Shown: positions 11,274 to 23,099 of the stretch, piece by piece
Layout of the letters: each line of letters starts with the position of its first letter
Position numbering within the stretch: position 1 is the first letter of the stretch
Source: Paramyrothecium sp. XJ0827
Taxonomy: Eukaryota; Ascomycota; Sordariomycetes; Hypocreales; Stachybotryaceae
Length of the DNA stretch: 64,000 bases
Direction: 5' to 3'
Assembly (NCBI GenBank): GCA_020881915.1
Contig: JAJFPB010000008.1
Coordinates: forward strand, 1,116,001-1,180,000
Program-made: the position numbers and the translations under genes
The notes under the pieces: model-generated
Database searches by the model: none
The model's input: the letters and a program-made list of their open reading frames with translations, nothing else
What the model was told of the DNA's origin: nothing

Positions 11274-14200
11274 TTATTCTCGCAGGTGGTTCCACCTGAC
11301 ATTTCCCGTCTGCTGCGTGAGGTACTGCATCCCTGGCACTGGAGTTGTGCCAGCTCCCTCGGCTCCAGATCCCGCCGCAGGGCTTGTGCCTCTGCTGGTG
11401 GAACCGCCATACCCTCGTCCGTTACGAGGACTCATCATGCCCATCCGTGGACTGCGTGGCATGCTAACCCCACGAGTCTCGCGTCTGCCATTCTTCAGCT
11501 GCTGCAACTCCTCTCGAGTACGATCCAGCTCCATCTCTCTTTCTCTCAACATCGTTCTCAGCTCAGATATCTGGGCCAGATATTGCTTCCCAGAGGCTTC
11601 CGATTGGATCTTGTGTATCTGAGCAAAGTTCTCCGATGCTGCCTGCTCCAACTGTACGTTCTGACGCTTTAATTCTGTAATCTCAGCTCGCATTGTCGTA
11701 GCCTCGGATCTTGCGTCCTGATACTGACTGGTTACGAAGGCCAGCTGCTCGCGGGCAGAGTTGAGTTTCTTTTCCAAAACTTCAATCTTTTCCCGCGCTT
11801 CCTGTAAAGGTTGCCCAGAAGCGTTGGCTTGGGCCCCCGAGTCTTCTGATACAGCGCCAAGACGTGCAATCGTCGCTTCCAGTTCAGATATCTTCTTCTG
11901 AAACTTCTCCCCCTGAACGCGGGCCGAGTCGGTGCTCGCCTTGAATCCAGCGTCCGCTTTCAATTTCTCCTTCTCGAATCTACTGCGATCCTCAATCGCA
12001 GTGCGATGTTTAGCGTAGATGTTATTAATGCTCCGCTCGTACTCATGCACTTGCTTCTCCAGCCGTGAGATAACGCTCTTGTATTCGTGCACATAATCCG
12101 TGTCCTCAAGTTTGTGACGGTATCCGGCATGCTAGGAAAAGTCAGCTTGGTTGTAGCCCAGTGCCTTTACACTGCCATACCTCTTCAGCCAGTGCTTCCA
12201 GAACAGAAACCGAGACAAGGATTTTGGCGTCACTCGATCCCGTTGCCTCTGCATTTGAGCCCAACGCGCCTTCCAGTAACCGTCGAACCTCGTCGCTTAG
12301 TAGTGGTTCATTCAATTGGACCATTGTCTCTTCGAGAGGTTGAGTTCGCAGACGTTTTGCGTCGCCACCATCGTCGTTGTCCTATGAACGTTAGTACACT
12401 ACTTGTGAAGCTATTTTGGTACCTACGAGTTTGCGCTTATTTCCAATCTCCTCCTCCTTGGATGGCAAAGCTGACGTGGAACCCTGAGATTGAGCTGTTT
12501 CGTAGATATCCAAAACATGATCAGGAATGGGCACAGGCTCCCACGCCAGGAGTTCGTCCGCACCATTGAAGTAATCGCTAAATACCTTTGCAACCTCGTT
12601 TGGCTCAGGACACCCGCGTTCGGGATCACTGACTAGTTTGCGAGCACGAACAATGCCAGATAGCAACGCATTCCGACGCTCCGATGGAGGTAGATCACCG
12701 GGAATGCGCAGATCAATGTGCTCGATGGCATGAGTTGTGACCAAAAGTAGCACGTGAGGTGACTTCCTTTCAGTAAGTGATGACAATTGCCCAGCCACAG
12801 GCGATTGCGAGTACGTCGGGTCGAAGCCGATGACGATATCAAAGCTTGTCACAACATCCAACTCTTCAGTAGGCAAAGATAGCGTGAGCCTGACAGCAGA
12901 GCTCTCAAAGTTCGCTGATCGACCGAGAGCTTCACATTGACATTCAATCTTCAAAGACTCGGCCATGTAGAACAGTATCCGAAGGATGTCTTGGGACTTG
13001 GCGATGATTAGCACATTAGTGTCCTTCTCAAGAGCCTGCAGTAGCTCGAAGACGAAGTGAAATTTGGAGTTGCCGTCGTAGGAGTATTTGACCTGCTCTG
13101 ACGGTGATAGCTTCGCTAAGTTTGTGCCGTCGAAGTCTTGTGGCAAGTCGCATAGGTTCTGTAATCTCACGAGAAGCTCATCAATACGTGAGAGAAGAGA
13201 GCTTTCTGGCTCAATGTAAATCTCACTATTGAAGACATCACCGAATCTCTTAACTTCGTTCCTGTACTCCAGGATTGTGTCGTCATAGAGTGGTCGAACT
13301 CGAGCGTGGAAAGGCAGCGTAATAAGATGGTCCACAGGCGAGTCATCGGAAGGTGTTGAAGGTATCGAACCATTCTCTTCATCATTTCTGAATGGCAGCT
13401 GGGCCATGGTAACGGAATTGCTGGAGAGGTCCAATGCACTGGGGAATATGCCACTTTGAACTAGACTTGGGTCTGTATCAAGCGCCGTAGCCTCATCCAC
13501 CACCAGTCTAGTAATATCAGCGGGCGAGATGGTTGTTGGCTGTACACCTAGAGATCCAGGATCGAGAGTTCCAGCGGAAAGGTCGTCTTGGAGACTACTA
13601 GATTCTTGCGTCTGCGTCTCATTCGAGGTCTCAATGGGCGGTTGAGTGAGCATAGCATGGGAGAGCGACACATTTTCCAGTTCTGGAGGCACAGTGCTGC
13701 TCTCAGAAATCCAAGAGCTAGCATGGTCAAGTGGCTGTGAGTGAATATCGACAGAGGGCGGAGGAGGCATCATCAAGTCAACGGCTGAGGACATTGGAAC
13801 TTCTTCGCGACCTGCCTGTTGCGACTCAGCGAGATGCGGCTCATTGTCTGCATTTGATGGGGTGAGATCGGTGATGATATCGTCAAAGCTGCAAAGCTGC
13901 CTGAGCTCATCTACTGCAGACACTCGGCGCGAGCCGCTGGATTGCTCGGACCCTAATTTCTCCATGGCTTGCGATCCGAACTTCGGAGAAGTCTGTTCTG
14001 AGCGAGGCTGGGAAGAAAGACGCTCTGCGTAGGTACTAAAGTCCTCTGCACGAAAAGAGCTACCAAACCTTGCTGAAGAAGGCGGGGGGTCCTTTTCACG
14101 AGTCTTGAAGCCAGATGTTTGTGGCGATATGGACGCCGAATCTTCGCGTGTCTCTCTACTGGTTGTGAACACTTCAGTGTGGGGGCTGATATCGTGATGC

Positions 14201-15447
14201 ACAATCTGGGCGGCTTGAGAATCCCGTTGGCTCGGCTGGTCCTGCTGCCGGCTCGTGTCGTTGCTATGTTCCTCACTTGTCGTTCCTTCGATACGTGCAA
14301 CGCTAGACGAGATTAGATCGTGACCAATTTGGTTCCCGGAAGGTGTAGGTGGTTGTGTCAGGAAAGCTGTTTCCGGGGTTGGGGATGTTCGGGGCGGAAG
14401 CGACTCCTGAGATGCAAGCTGTCGCGCGTCTGAGGTCTGGGAGTTTAGCTGAGCACTCGGAAGATCTCCAGAGTTCCGAGGCTGATGCGATGGGATATCG
14501 GAGTTAGTGTTAACCGATCCTGCTGCGTCTTGCGGGTCCCCTGATATACCCTGCTGTGGAAGAAATTGATCCTGGACCAATGTTGATTCCTGCCTTGTAT
14601 CTGGCTGATTGTCCACAAGTGTCAATGCTTGGCTTCGGCGTCGATCCTGCGACCACGATTGTCCTGACGGTTCCTGCGAATCGGGTACAGTTCTTTGGCT
14701 CAGCTGCGAGGATACGGCAAGGCGTTCGTCCCTGTCTTCGAGCTCGGCTATGGATTGTGAAGAACTAGGCTGGAGGGTGCTTTGGGTCTGAAACTCGGAC
14801 GGATCAAATGTAGGATTTTTCGGAATTCCAACAGATACTTGAGGGTATGGGCGCCTCTCTTCAACCGCGTTCGGATCCTCTACGTCGGCGAGCGAGGCCA
14901 CAGACGGCGCAGATGTGAATGATGGCACGGAGACGTCAGACAGAGTGGCACTAAGTCCTGTCCTCACTCTCTTTCTAGTGCTATCGTCGTCCTCGTTGTC
15001 GTCGCCGTCGTTCGATTCGTTACCTAATGGCCTCTTTCGCGATGAGTCTTGAGGCTGGGCGCGCTTGATGTGTCGGAAATTCGAGGGTCGGGGTGGCTGG
15101 CTGTCTTGACTGTCCGTTGAGGAAACGATGGGGAACTCCGCAGCAGAGGCGGCATTAAGAGCTTTCCTGCTTTCCCACTCACTCTTGGCTTCGCTTGTAA
15201 CCTCGCTGCTCTAGGATTCGGATTGTTAGCTGGCAGAAGCTAACTGGCAAAGGGGGCAATGACGAACCCAGGTTGCCTCAAATGTTTTCCCGGTAGTACT
15301 ATCAGGCTCCCAATCTACAAGATACTCGGTGCAACCATTTGATACGCGCTCGTCAAGAATGGCCCTGATACTCCACCAGCCCTCGTCTTCTGTTACTTTA
15401 CTGCGCGGCTTCGACTTCGACTTTTTGGTTCGCCGTGGCCTGGGCAT
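11274..15447 (-). CDS. Chromodomain protein with HDA2/3 domain (class II HDAC complex subunit)
   Basis: Four exons (15268-15447, 12427-15210, 12181-12381, 11274-12131) give about 1340 residues. A basic N-terminus leads to a short chromodomain (residues about 24-60: WWSIRAILDER…TEYLVDWEPD…FEATW). Residues 90-680 are rich in Ser, Gln, Pro and Thr and look disordered. From about residue 685 to 990 lies a region like the Hda2/Hda3 fold (HARVRPLYDDTILEY…FDIVIGFDPTY…VLLLVTTHAIEHIDLRI). The last 270 residues form a long coiled coil (EKQVHEYERS, EVLEKKL) with a basic Gly/Arg-rich end. By family it should be a scaffold of a class II histone deacetylase complex acting on silent chromatin. It could belong to a complex like Neurospora HCHC, which I cannot confirm. 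The donor of intron 1 is the unusual GTTCGT. Confidence 0.82.
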
Positions 15448-16214
15448 TGACCTTGCGAGAAGTCAAGAATGGAGCAGAGTATCTCGTGCACCAGAGACTT
15501 GCGACAGCTTCTTGAAGCGCAGAAGCTGGTGCGAGTCGAGGATCTACGAAAGACCCTATGCGGCGCACTGCGCGGCGTGTTAGTCGACTGCTGAGGTCGG
15601 GAAGCCGATGAGGCTCGGGGAATGTATGGGTCGAGGTACGTAGCAGAAACGCGAGGCCTTATCACGTGGGGCCGCGCTATCGCAGTAATAAGAAACCTTG
15701 ACATCAGGGTCCAGGGTGTTCTCCGAGGTGTGATGCTGAAATCGGCACAAAGAAAACCAGAACCTGGCACCCGATGCAGATCAAGGCCAACCGTGTTGAT
15801 ATGAAGCGAGAAGCCGAAGAGTGCCAGAAAGATGCAGTAAGGACCTGATGGGAATTTTCTTTTGTGACCAAAAAAATGATAGACGAGGCGACACTAGCGG
15901 AGACCTATAAGAAAAGCGTCTTAGTTCTGTGTGATGTGTGATGGCTGCTCGCATGACTAGGATGAATAGCAGCAAACGGATGTTTTCCAACTCACCAACT
16001 GGCACTGATCAAAGTCGAGCCTGCTTTGTTCAAACGGATTTGGAAAAGCAAATTACTTAACCTTCTTGAGCGTTTGCCAAAGTTGTGACCAAGCGTTCGT
16101 GCACGGTGGTCCTCGCAGAATATGAAGGAAAAGTTCTTGACAGGGGAGAGGCTCGATGATCGTGAGAGAAGACCGGAACATCTGATGATGAGAAGAGAAG
16201 AAGTCAAAAAAAAA

Positions 16215-16231
16215 AGAGAGAGAGAGAGAGG
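16215..16231. repeat. GA microsatellite
   Basis: An uninterrupted run of alternating G and A, directly preceded by an A tract and followed by GGAAAAAAA, giving a purine-only stretch in the HDA2/3-RAI1 intergenic region. Confidence 0.9.
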
Positions 16232-16524
16232 GAAAAAAACAAAACAAAGCAGAGATGCCTCCAGAGAAGATCCTGATCATCCAATGTTGTCAAGCAAAAA
16301 CAATGACGGTGAAAGTAAACGTGACACTCGGGAGGAGGGCACTGTACGACGTACCTACCTTAGCTTGGGCCGATTGCTGTGCCCGCCAATGGATGGCGGC
16401 TGTACGTACCCAGCTAGGAAATTGGCAGCTCTGGCCAGATGCACCGTCCTTGGCTTGTTTCAAGCACCCAAACACACGCGCTTGCCGTTTACCTATGCCC
16501 AAGGGAGGTACTTACGGTAGACTA

Positions 16525-16532
16525 AGGTACCT
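16525..16532. promoter_or_regulatory. AGGTACCT motif, RAI1 promoter
   Basis: The palindromic octamer AGGTACCT, about 200 bases upstream of the RAI1 start and set among related TACCTTACC words. It is one of five copies I find in the window, all upstream of genes. The functional assignment is inference. Confidence 0.4.
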
Positions 16533-16730
16533 CTCACTTTACCTTACCTTGCGTTAGGAGGTAGGTCCCTAACCTTATCCTACCTTCGCTCGCCCGTTCA
16601 TGACTAGCACCTCAGATGCAACAGACTTCGTGTGCTGAATGAGGTATTCCTAGCTTACCGTAACCGAGTTCCTGCCTCAACAACACCAATTGCTCGTCTT
16701 GCGCGGTTCTGCAGAACGCGTGTGTGCGGC

Positions 16731-18275
16731 ATGTCTGCAGCCTTTTCAATACAACCCATCGGCCGCTTCGTTGGATCAAGCGCGCCGGTCAAACGCCCTA
16801 AAGTTCGTCGCCCTCAAATGCGGCATTCCCATTCTGTACTCAACGTCCTACTAGGAATTTGCCTGTTTCTCATACGACGAGAACCACCAATTTCATCCCG
16901 ACTCATCCTCACTCAGCTACTACTACACCCCTCAGATCGGCGCCGACCTCTCGCGGGGCTTTGAGTCTTTCCAAAAGCAGGATGATTCTACTGACGAGCA
17001 CCTTGACAGCCTGCTCAGAGCCATCATAGCCCACGAGCGAGAAACCCAGAAGCGCATAGATGCTAATGTGGTCACATGGAGAGGCATGATGACCAAGGTA
17101 TGTCGAGCCGACTGGACAGCTATCAGTGCACGTTGCTTACAGATTGATAGATTCTGGCAGCTCCATTTGAGAACTCAGACGGGTAGGAATGAAGCAGGAT
17201 AAAACCCTAAGCAGATGACTGATGGATCCGGACAGATTTGAAATGAATGCTACGCTGTATCAAGTATGTCGTAGCGACCAATGTAGCGGATAACACTGAC
17301 GAGACTCACTTCCAAAGGATTGCATGTAGGTTATCATCTGCTCCCATGGGGACAAAATTCACTAATTTCGCTAGTTTCATCGAAGAAAACCATGCACATA
17401 AGATGGCATCGCGCAAGAATGAGCGACAGGGCAACCGAAGGGGGCCGCCACTAGAAGTGATGCAGTATTGGGGTAAGTTGCTGAAACCAAGGCTGCTATT
17501 GAAATGCTCAACCTCGAAAAGGTTATAAATTCGAAACGCTGGCAACGTTGCCGCACCCCTGGGCCGAGACTTCTCGGGAGTACATTGAAAATCGCGAAAA
17601 CCAGATCGTCAACAACAAAGCTCAGTACTGCTCAGTAGTCCGTACTGGAATTGGCAAGACTGTCCTGTGCCTCGGTGGCGAGGTCGATGCAAGTATGAAA
17701 GGCCTTCAGGCATGCCACTCTCCCTAGTCGGTCACTAACCAGCTCATTTAGTATGGGACTCTAAACCAGAAGAAAAGGGCAGGCCTATCAACTGGGTAGA
17801 GCTCAAGACCTCTGTTGAGATTCGTGGCCCAGGTGATATGGACGCCTTCCACCGGAAACTCATGAAATTTTGGATACAGTCCTTCCTTCTCGGAGTTCCT
17901 AAAATCATTGTTGGGTTTCGCACGCGGGATGGTATCCTGAGGGAAGTCCAAGAGATCGAGACGCACAAGATCCCCGAAACAGTGAACTCGAGACCAAACC
18001 CCAGGTGGAACGCCGATATGTGCGTCAACTTTGCAGGCGGGTTCCTAGAATGTAAGCACTCTTGACATGATCACTTAGGTGCATGCCTGTACTCACCCGT
18101 GGTAGGGTTAACCGAGACGATAAATGATGAGGGAGTTTGGAGAATATCACGTCGTCCAGGCTCCCCCAGCATAGAGGTCTACAAGGTCGAGGATACTGGA
18201 CACGGTGACATTTTGTCTGACGAGTTCAAGAATTGGAGAATCAAACTGGCGCTGGGACCTAGCCCAGAAGAGTAA
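16731..18275 (+). CDS. RAI1: Decapping nuclease RAI1 (DXO/Dom3Z family)
   Basis: Nine exons give 373 residues: 16731-16802, 16855-17097, 17151-17182, 17236-17263, 17318-17325, 17375-17472, 17522-17692, 17752-18051, 18106-18275. Rai1 removes incomplete or defective caps from mRNA 5' ends and stabilises the 5'-3' exonuclease Rat1 in the nucleus. The N-terminus (SIQPIGRFVGSSAPVKRPK), the IFIEENH segment, the acidic metal-site motif GGEVDA and the following WVELKTS motif are all family hallmarks and lie in the expected order. Exon 5 has only 8 nucleotides; without it the frame breaks, and with it the protein reads LYQDCIFIEENH. I chose the ATG at 16731 because homology begins there. Introns are 49-59 bases and several carry CTAAC/CTGAC-like branch sites. 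Confidence 0.93.
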
Positions 18276-18804
18276 CCTACAGAGTGTGTCACGAAACTGA
18301 GCTAAGTCAATTCTGCTCTGCAAATGGGCCTGATTGAGGAAATCTACTTCTTTTGATGTTACACTATGAACCTATCTAAGAAACCTGACCTTTCCCTCAA
18401 ACTCCTTGCCGACGCCATGATTGTGAAAGTCCAGATGCAAAAAAAAAAAAAATTGAACAGAAAAAATACAAGAGTGGCCGTTACATCTCATCATGGGCAT
18501 GTCGTAAACACCCTCGCCTCCACCACTCTGCCCCCAAACGGCGTATCAACATCCTCGTCTCATCCTGTGACGTCTCAAAATTTTGACCTCTCAGCCTGGG
18601 TGCTGAGCAGTTCACAAAAAATACAAAATATGCTAGAGGTTGAAAGGACTCGTGCTAAGGGAAGTAGCAAGGCTGGAGAAGGCAAATCCCCGCAAAGCGT
18701 CTTCTAGGCTCGACCCTTTCTGCCCCAAAAACGAAGTATTCACAAGAAGGTGCTTTCCTGCTGCAAAAATTGTAACAGGAATCTTGGGAGACTGGTGAAT
18801 GTTG
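18276..18804. other. Convergent 3' flanks of RAI1 and the kinase gene
   Basis: A tail-to-tail interval of 529 bases containing an A-run near 18440 that fits 3' UTR sequence. A 113-codon plus-strand frame (18366-18707) has no motif. No gene is called. Confidence 0.55.
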
Positions 18805-20855
18805 TTAGATCGCTGGCCAGCGAATCCGCAGGCCATCAGCCCAGCGCCCATAAAGGACGTCGGATAACTGCTTGCAGTGCTCCATGCCAGACGCGGCCTC
18901 TCGTCCAGGGTACTTGGCCTCGAGAGCGGCTTTCTCGTAGTCTTTCTCATTCATGCTTGGGAGCGGCGACTCGGTCTGCCGGCGACGGTGGGACTTCAGG
19001 TGAGGGTTATTCGAGCTGAGGACCAGCTTCGTTGGGCTCGTCGAGGGCGGACCCGGAGTCTTGATGATCACGGTTCCTTGAGGCGTACCGTCATCCGGCA
19101 CCTTTGACGCTTTTCTGAGGAAGGCCGTGTTCAGCTTGTTGTCCTGCGACACGGATGCGACAAGGCTGCTCATGAGGTGGTAGGCTCCTTCGGGATCGAC
19201 GGCGTCCAGGGCAGCAAAAGCATCAGACAACTTCGCCAGCGCTTCTCTCTTCTGCATAGCAGAGGTCTGAGCGTGCAGCTCGGCCAAAGTTGGCTCCAAT
19301 GCCTTGTTGTACAGGCGACGACCCAAGATGGCTTCTTTGCCATAAGGCTCGATTGGGGTAGGGCCTGCTGAAGGAGGGGCGTTCTCATCGCAGAAGACAT
19401 CGTCGGAAGTCTTGGGCTGTCCCAGTTGTCCGGATGTCGAGCTGTCTGAAGGCACTCGGCGGAAAAGCCGCATAGTCGAACCCGAATTGCCAAAAGACAT
19501 GTCCGGCTGCAGTGGCTTCTTAGGCACCACCGACGCCCGGGGAGACCCATTGGACCGGATTGAGGAGACCTGGGCAAGGGATGGGGTGCGTCGGACGGTG
19601 GACTTTCGTACGGTACCAGGGGCAGGAGAGGATGCGCCCAAGGGGCCGTCCTTGAGGTCGAGCTTGCGCATGGCTTCGTCTGCTGCAAAGATGGAGGAGG
19701 GCTTGCGGTGCTTGACGGTGGGACGTGGGACCGGGGCAACAGACTTGACCGTGTCGAATACCCATTCTTGTTCATCATCCTTGGGAGAGATGGTTTGCAG
19801 CGTTTCCTGGTAGTATATAGGATGCCTCTGGCGGTTTTGGTTGGCATCGTACATCTGCCTGCGGGCGATGAGCTCTTGCAGTGCCTCGACCTTGCCAGCG
19901 GAGCGGATGAAGCGGTGTCGTAGCAGTTCTCGGGCTGTCGGTCTCCGGTCGTAGTCTTTGACAAGGCACTGCGCAATAAAATCCTTAAAGTCCCGGCTGA
20001 ACTCGCCCTCCAGCTTCGGGGGCGGGTTTTTGGGGATGTGGAAGAGCACCTTCATGGGGTGGATGTGGCACAGGGGAGGCTCGCCATTTGCCATCTCCAT
20101 CGCTGTTATACCTAGAGACCAGATGTCCGCCTTGAAGCTGTACCCGTCCTGCTGAATGACCTCCGGGGCCATCCAGAATGGGGTGCCGACGAATGTGTTG
20201 CGTTGCGACTTGATGTTGGTCAACTGGGCGGCCACACCAAAGTCGGCCAGCTTAACTTTGCCATTCTCCGACAGCAGCACGTTGGCAGCCTTGATATCGC
20301 GGTGAATCTTGCCTTCGCTGTGGAGGTATTGGATGCCGAGCAGGAGTTCGCGACAGATTATGGCGATGTGCGTCTCGGTGAAGTTTCCTGGTTTCAACTG
20401 CCAAGGTCATTAGTCCGAGGCGATGCAGGATGGGTAGTCATGTGTAGAAATCTTACCAAGTCCAAGCATGAACCTCCACCCAGGTATTCCATGATAATCC
20501 ATAGCTTGTGACCACGGAGGAAAGAACCTTTATATTGAGTAACGTAGGGACTGGCACACGTGCTCAGCACGGCGATCTCGGATTGAATGTCTTGGATGTC
20601 ATCGTCGTTGGATTCGAGGTCAATCTAGAGTGAACACGTCAGTTTGGGTCAGTAAATATGTTTGGTGGCTTGCCAACTTACGTGCTTGATGGCAACAGTC
20701 TCTCCAGTAGCTCTCTCAATTCCCTTATAGACAACCCCAAAGCTCCCCCCTATGGTGATTGTCAGTTTCCTGTGGTAGACATTGGGGCGCCTGGGCTACT
20801 TACGACCAAGCTCCTCCAGAACTTGATAGTGCTCAGCAACACCCTCGGCAGCCAT
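18805..20855 (-). CDS. STE20-type germinal-centre kinase, Sid1/SepM-like
   Basis: Four exons (20804-20855, 20682-20749, 20457-20624, 18805-20397) encode 626 residues. The kinase domain starts almost at the N-terminus ([18 protein letters not shown]), with the VAIK lysine at residue 39, HRD aspartate at residue 130 ([10 protein letters not shown]), DFG at 148-150 and the GTPFWMAPE activation-loop signature. This pattern, with kinase first and a long Ser/Pro-rich tail, is that of germinal-centre kinases. The wording around [14 protein letters not shown] and GGGSCLDL fits the Sid1 branch of the septation initiation network best, though the Nak1/Kic1 (MORN) branch is an alternative. It should act at spindle pole bodies or septation sites. 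The next gene, transcribed divergently, is CYK3, also a cytokinesis gene. Confidence 0.88.
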
Positions 20856-23099
20856 TTTTCCTCCTTGACGGCGCGCTCATACAATCAGCAGCTTGTTCAG
20901 AGTGCTGCGGCGGAAAACGAGGCGTGTGGCAAGACGAAAACGGGCTGAGGATGAACTTGGTCACACGGAGATTTGGGAGTCTTTGCGTGTAGGCAATCGC
21001 AATCGCTATCAGGATAGAAGCCAAATCGAAGAGCAGACGAACAACAGAGGGCAGCCGGGCTGCATTGACTATTTAGCGCTCGTAAGTTTTAGGCCGGTTA
21101 CTTTGATTAATGCCGGTTGTCTGGGACAGCTGGTCCCGTCGCTGGGGTCGGGGGTGGTTTGAAGCTTGGACCCAGGGGGAGGCGGAGGGGCCTTTTTGTT
21201 TACTTTCATGCGACCGATTTGGGATAGCTGTGACGGAGCCTTGCGCCTGGTGAGCGGCGACGGCTGGGCGGGCTTAGCTTGGCTCGGTGGGGTTTTCGTC
21301 TGACCAGGCCCCGATGTCCAAACGTCTTTGCATTGCTCGCACTGCGAGATGCGCAGCGGGAGGGTAGGGTTGACGCAGGAGAAGGAGTGTGTATGTGTGT
21401 GTGTGTGTGTGTGTGGAAAGGAATACTAGAAAAAGAAAAGAAAGGACATGTGGTGGAGGATAACGGCTTCTATTTCACCTGCAGCCCGCCCATCCCTCGC
21501 ATACCGGCCGGACCAAGGCACGGCGCTTGGATCTCGATACATGCGCCATTCATGTCGCAGCTGAAGCCTCGTCGAGGTCAGCGCAGCAGGGCATCCACCG
21601 CAATTGCGCAACCTACCTTAGTCTACTGTGCTTGCAGCATGCGGGTTGCTTTGGTAAAGAGCCAAGGCAAGGGGCTTCCGCTTCCATTGGTCATGGGACT
21701 CATGGGAACGAGACCAAATCTGGGGTTATTGCCAATATGTGAGACCTTGTGCTGGGCCAACCGTCTCGTAATTATGGGGAGCCAAAATGGTACCCCATAC
21801 TTTGGGAGCTGCAGGACGAAATAGAGCACTCGAACTTGACACATTATGTCTGATGCTGTGGCAAACCGTTAATGAAGAGAGCGGTACGCAAGGTGGATAG
21901 GTTCTACGAAGGCAGCATAATCAGTAGCCATTCTGCATATAAAATATGACCTTACTTTATACGAAAGTGACAATCAAGTATCAATAAAACATCCTGGACT
22001 TCAATACTCCTCAAAGTATTTTACTAAACTCTCATAGATTTTCTGGCCCTATATGGACGTCTTGGAAGGCTGAGAACCGTTCATCGCGCGCCAGTGGGTG
22101 CTGCGACAATGAGATTGTCTCAAACCATGGACGATGGACAACAAAGCCATAGATGCCGTCATCCCCATGCCTCCAGCCAGGCCAGGCCACGCACTAGACA
22201 CTTTTGCTATGGAGATCATTCAATGTCTTGGTTGAAGCAGAACAGGGCTTCCTCAAACCAGTGCCAACCAGCACGGTCCGTCGCCGTTAGGCTTTGCGAC
22301 CTGAGCGTGCATCACCATGGGATGGATGCCCCCGACTTGCTCGAACATGGTTCCCTCGTTCGCGACCGGCGCCATGAGCCCATGGATCGGCCACGAAGCT
22401 GTGCCAATGTGACTGCTGTAACTCGGCCGACCGTGGCCCCAGCAATCTAGTGCCGGGAAACCAGGGCTTAGGCTCCATTAAAGCTCGACGAGTCCCTGCA
22501 TGGTCTGGCGCCTCAGCCTGGAAAGTGCAGCGCAAAGCGCCGTTGCCATGGCAACACCCACCGTGGTGCTGGAAGCCCTGCCCCTCTGTTGACACAAGCT
22601 TCTGGTGCCGCTTGCTCCCCCCCAGCCCAATCCCGACGAGACCTCATCCTCCCTGCTCATCCCTCGTCGGCATACTCCAACTGCGGAAATTTGCTCTGCA
22701 TCTGCCCCAGCTCCTCAAGACTTCTCCAAGAGGGTCACTTCTCCCATAATCCAATTTCCCGCCCGCGGAACTCGCTTTGTTGCGGACGAGCATCAAAGTA
22801 CTGACCGCCTAGACCAGAGCTCTACGTGGGTTTGCCTTTGCATGTAGCTTGCTTCACATGGCTTGCCGCTGCTGAATTCAACGACGCAACACAGGTGTGG
22901 CCGCAACGCCCTCCGACATGACTTGATTTGCACGTGTTGTCGCTTCAGATTGAACCCGGCTCGAAGCTTTTCTTTCCGTCTCTCCGCCTCGCCGGCCCAG
23001 GCATTACGCTTCGAGAAGTCTATTGTGGGACAGCAAATCAGACGATCAGCCCGTCTCTCGCATAGTTTGTTGTACGCGACCATCCCAACCGACGCGATC
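20856..23099. promoter_or_regulatory. Divergent intergenic region, Sid1-type kinase / CYK3
   Basis: A region of 2.24 kb. It contains a GT microsatellite near 21387, a local AT-rich stretch at about 21900-22040, and a pyrimidine- and CCAAT-containing part close to CYK3 (22600-23099) that probably holds its promoter and leader. ORFs of 118, 181 and 111 codons have no family motif and I do not call them. Confidence 0.5.
21387..21415. repeat. GT microsatellite
   Basis: Alternating GT units with one TA interruption near the start, in the region upstream of the kinase gene. Confidence 0.92.

Larger units (their letters stand above)
15448..16730. promoter_or_regulatory. Divergent intergenic region, HDA2/3 gene / RAI1
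   Basis: A 1.28-kb region between divergent genes. The RAI1-proximal half (16340-16580) is packed with TACCT/AGGTA-type words, including the octamer AGGTACCT at 16525-16532. A purine tract with a GA repeat sits at about 16207-16236. Two short back-to-back uORFs lie at 16600-16638 and 16639-16653. No gene is seen. Confidence 0.5.
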
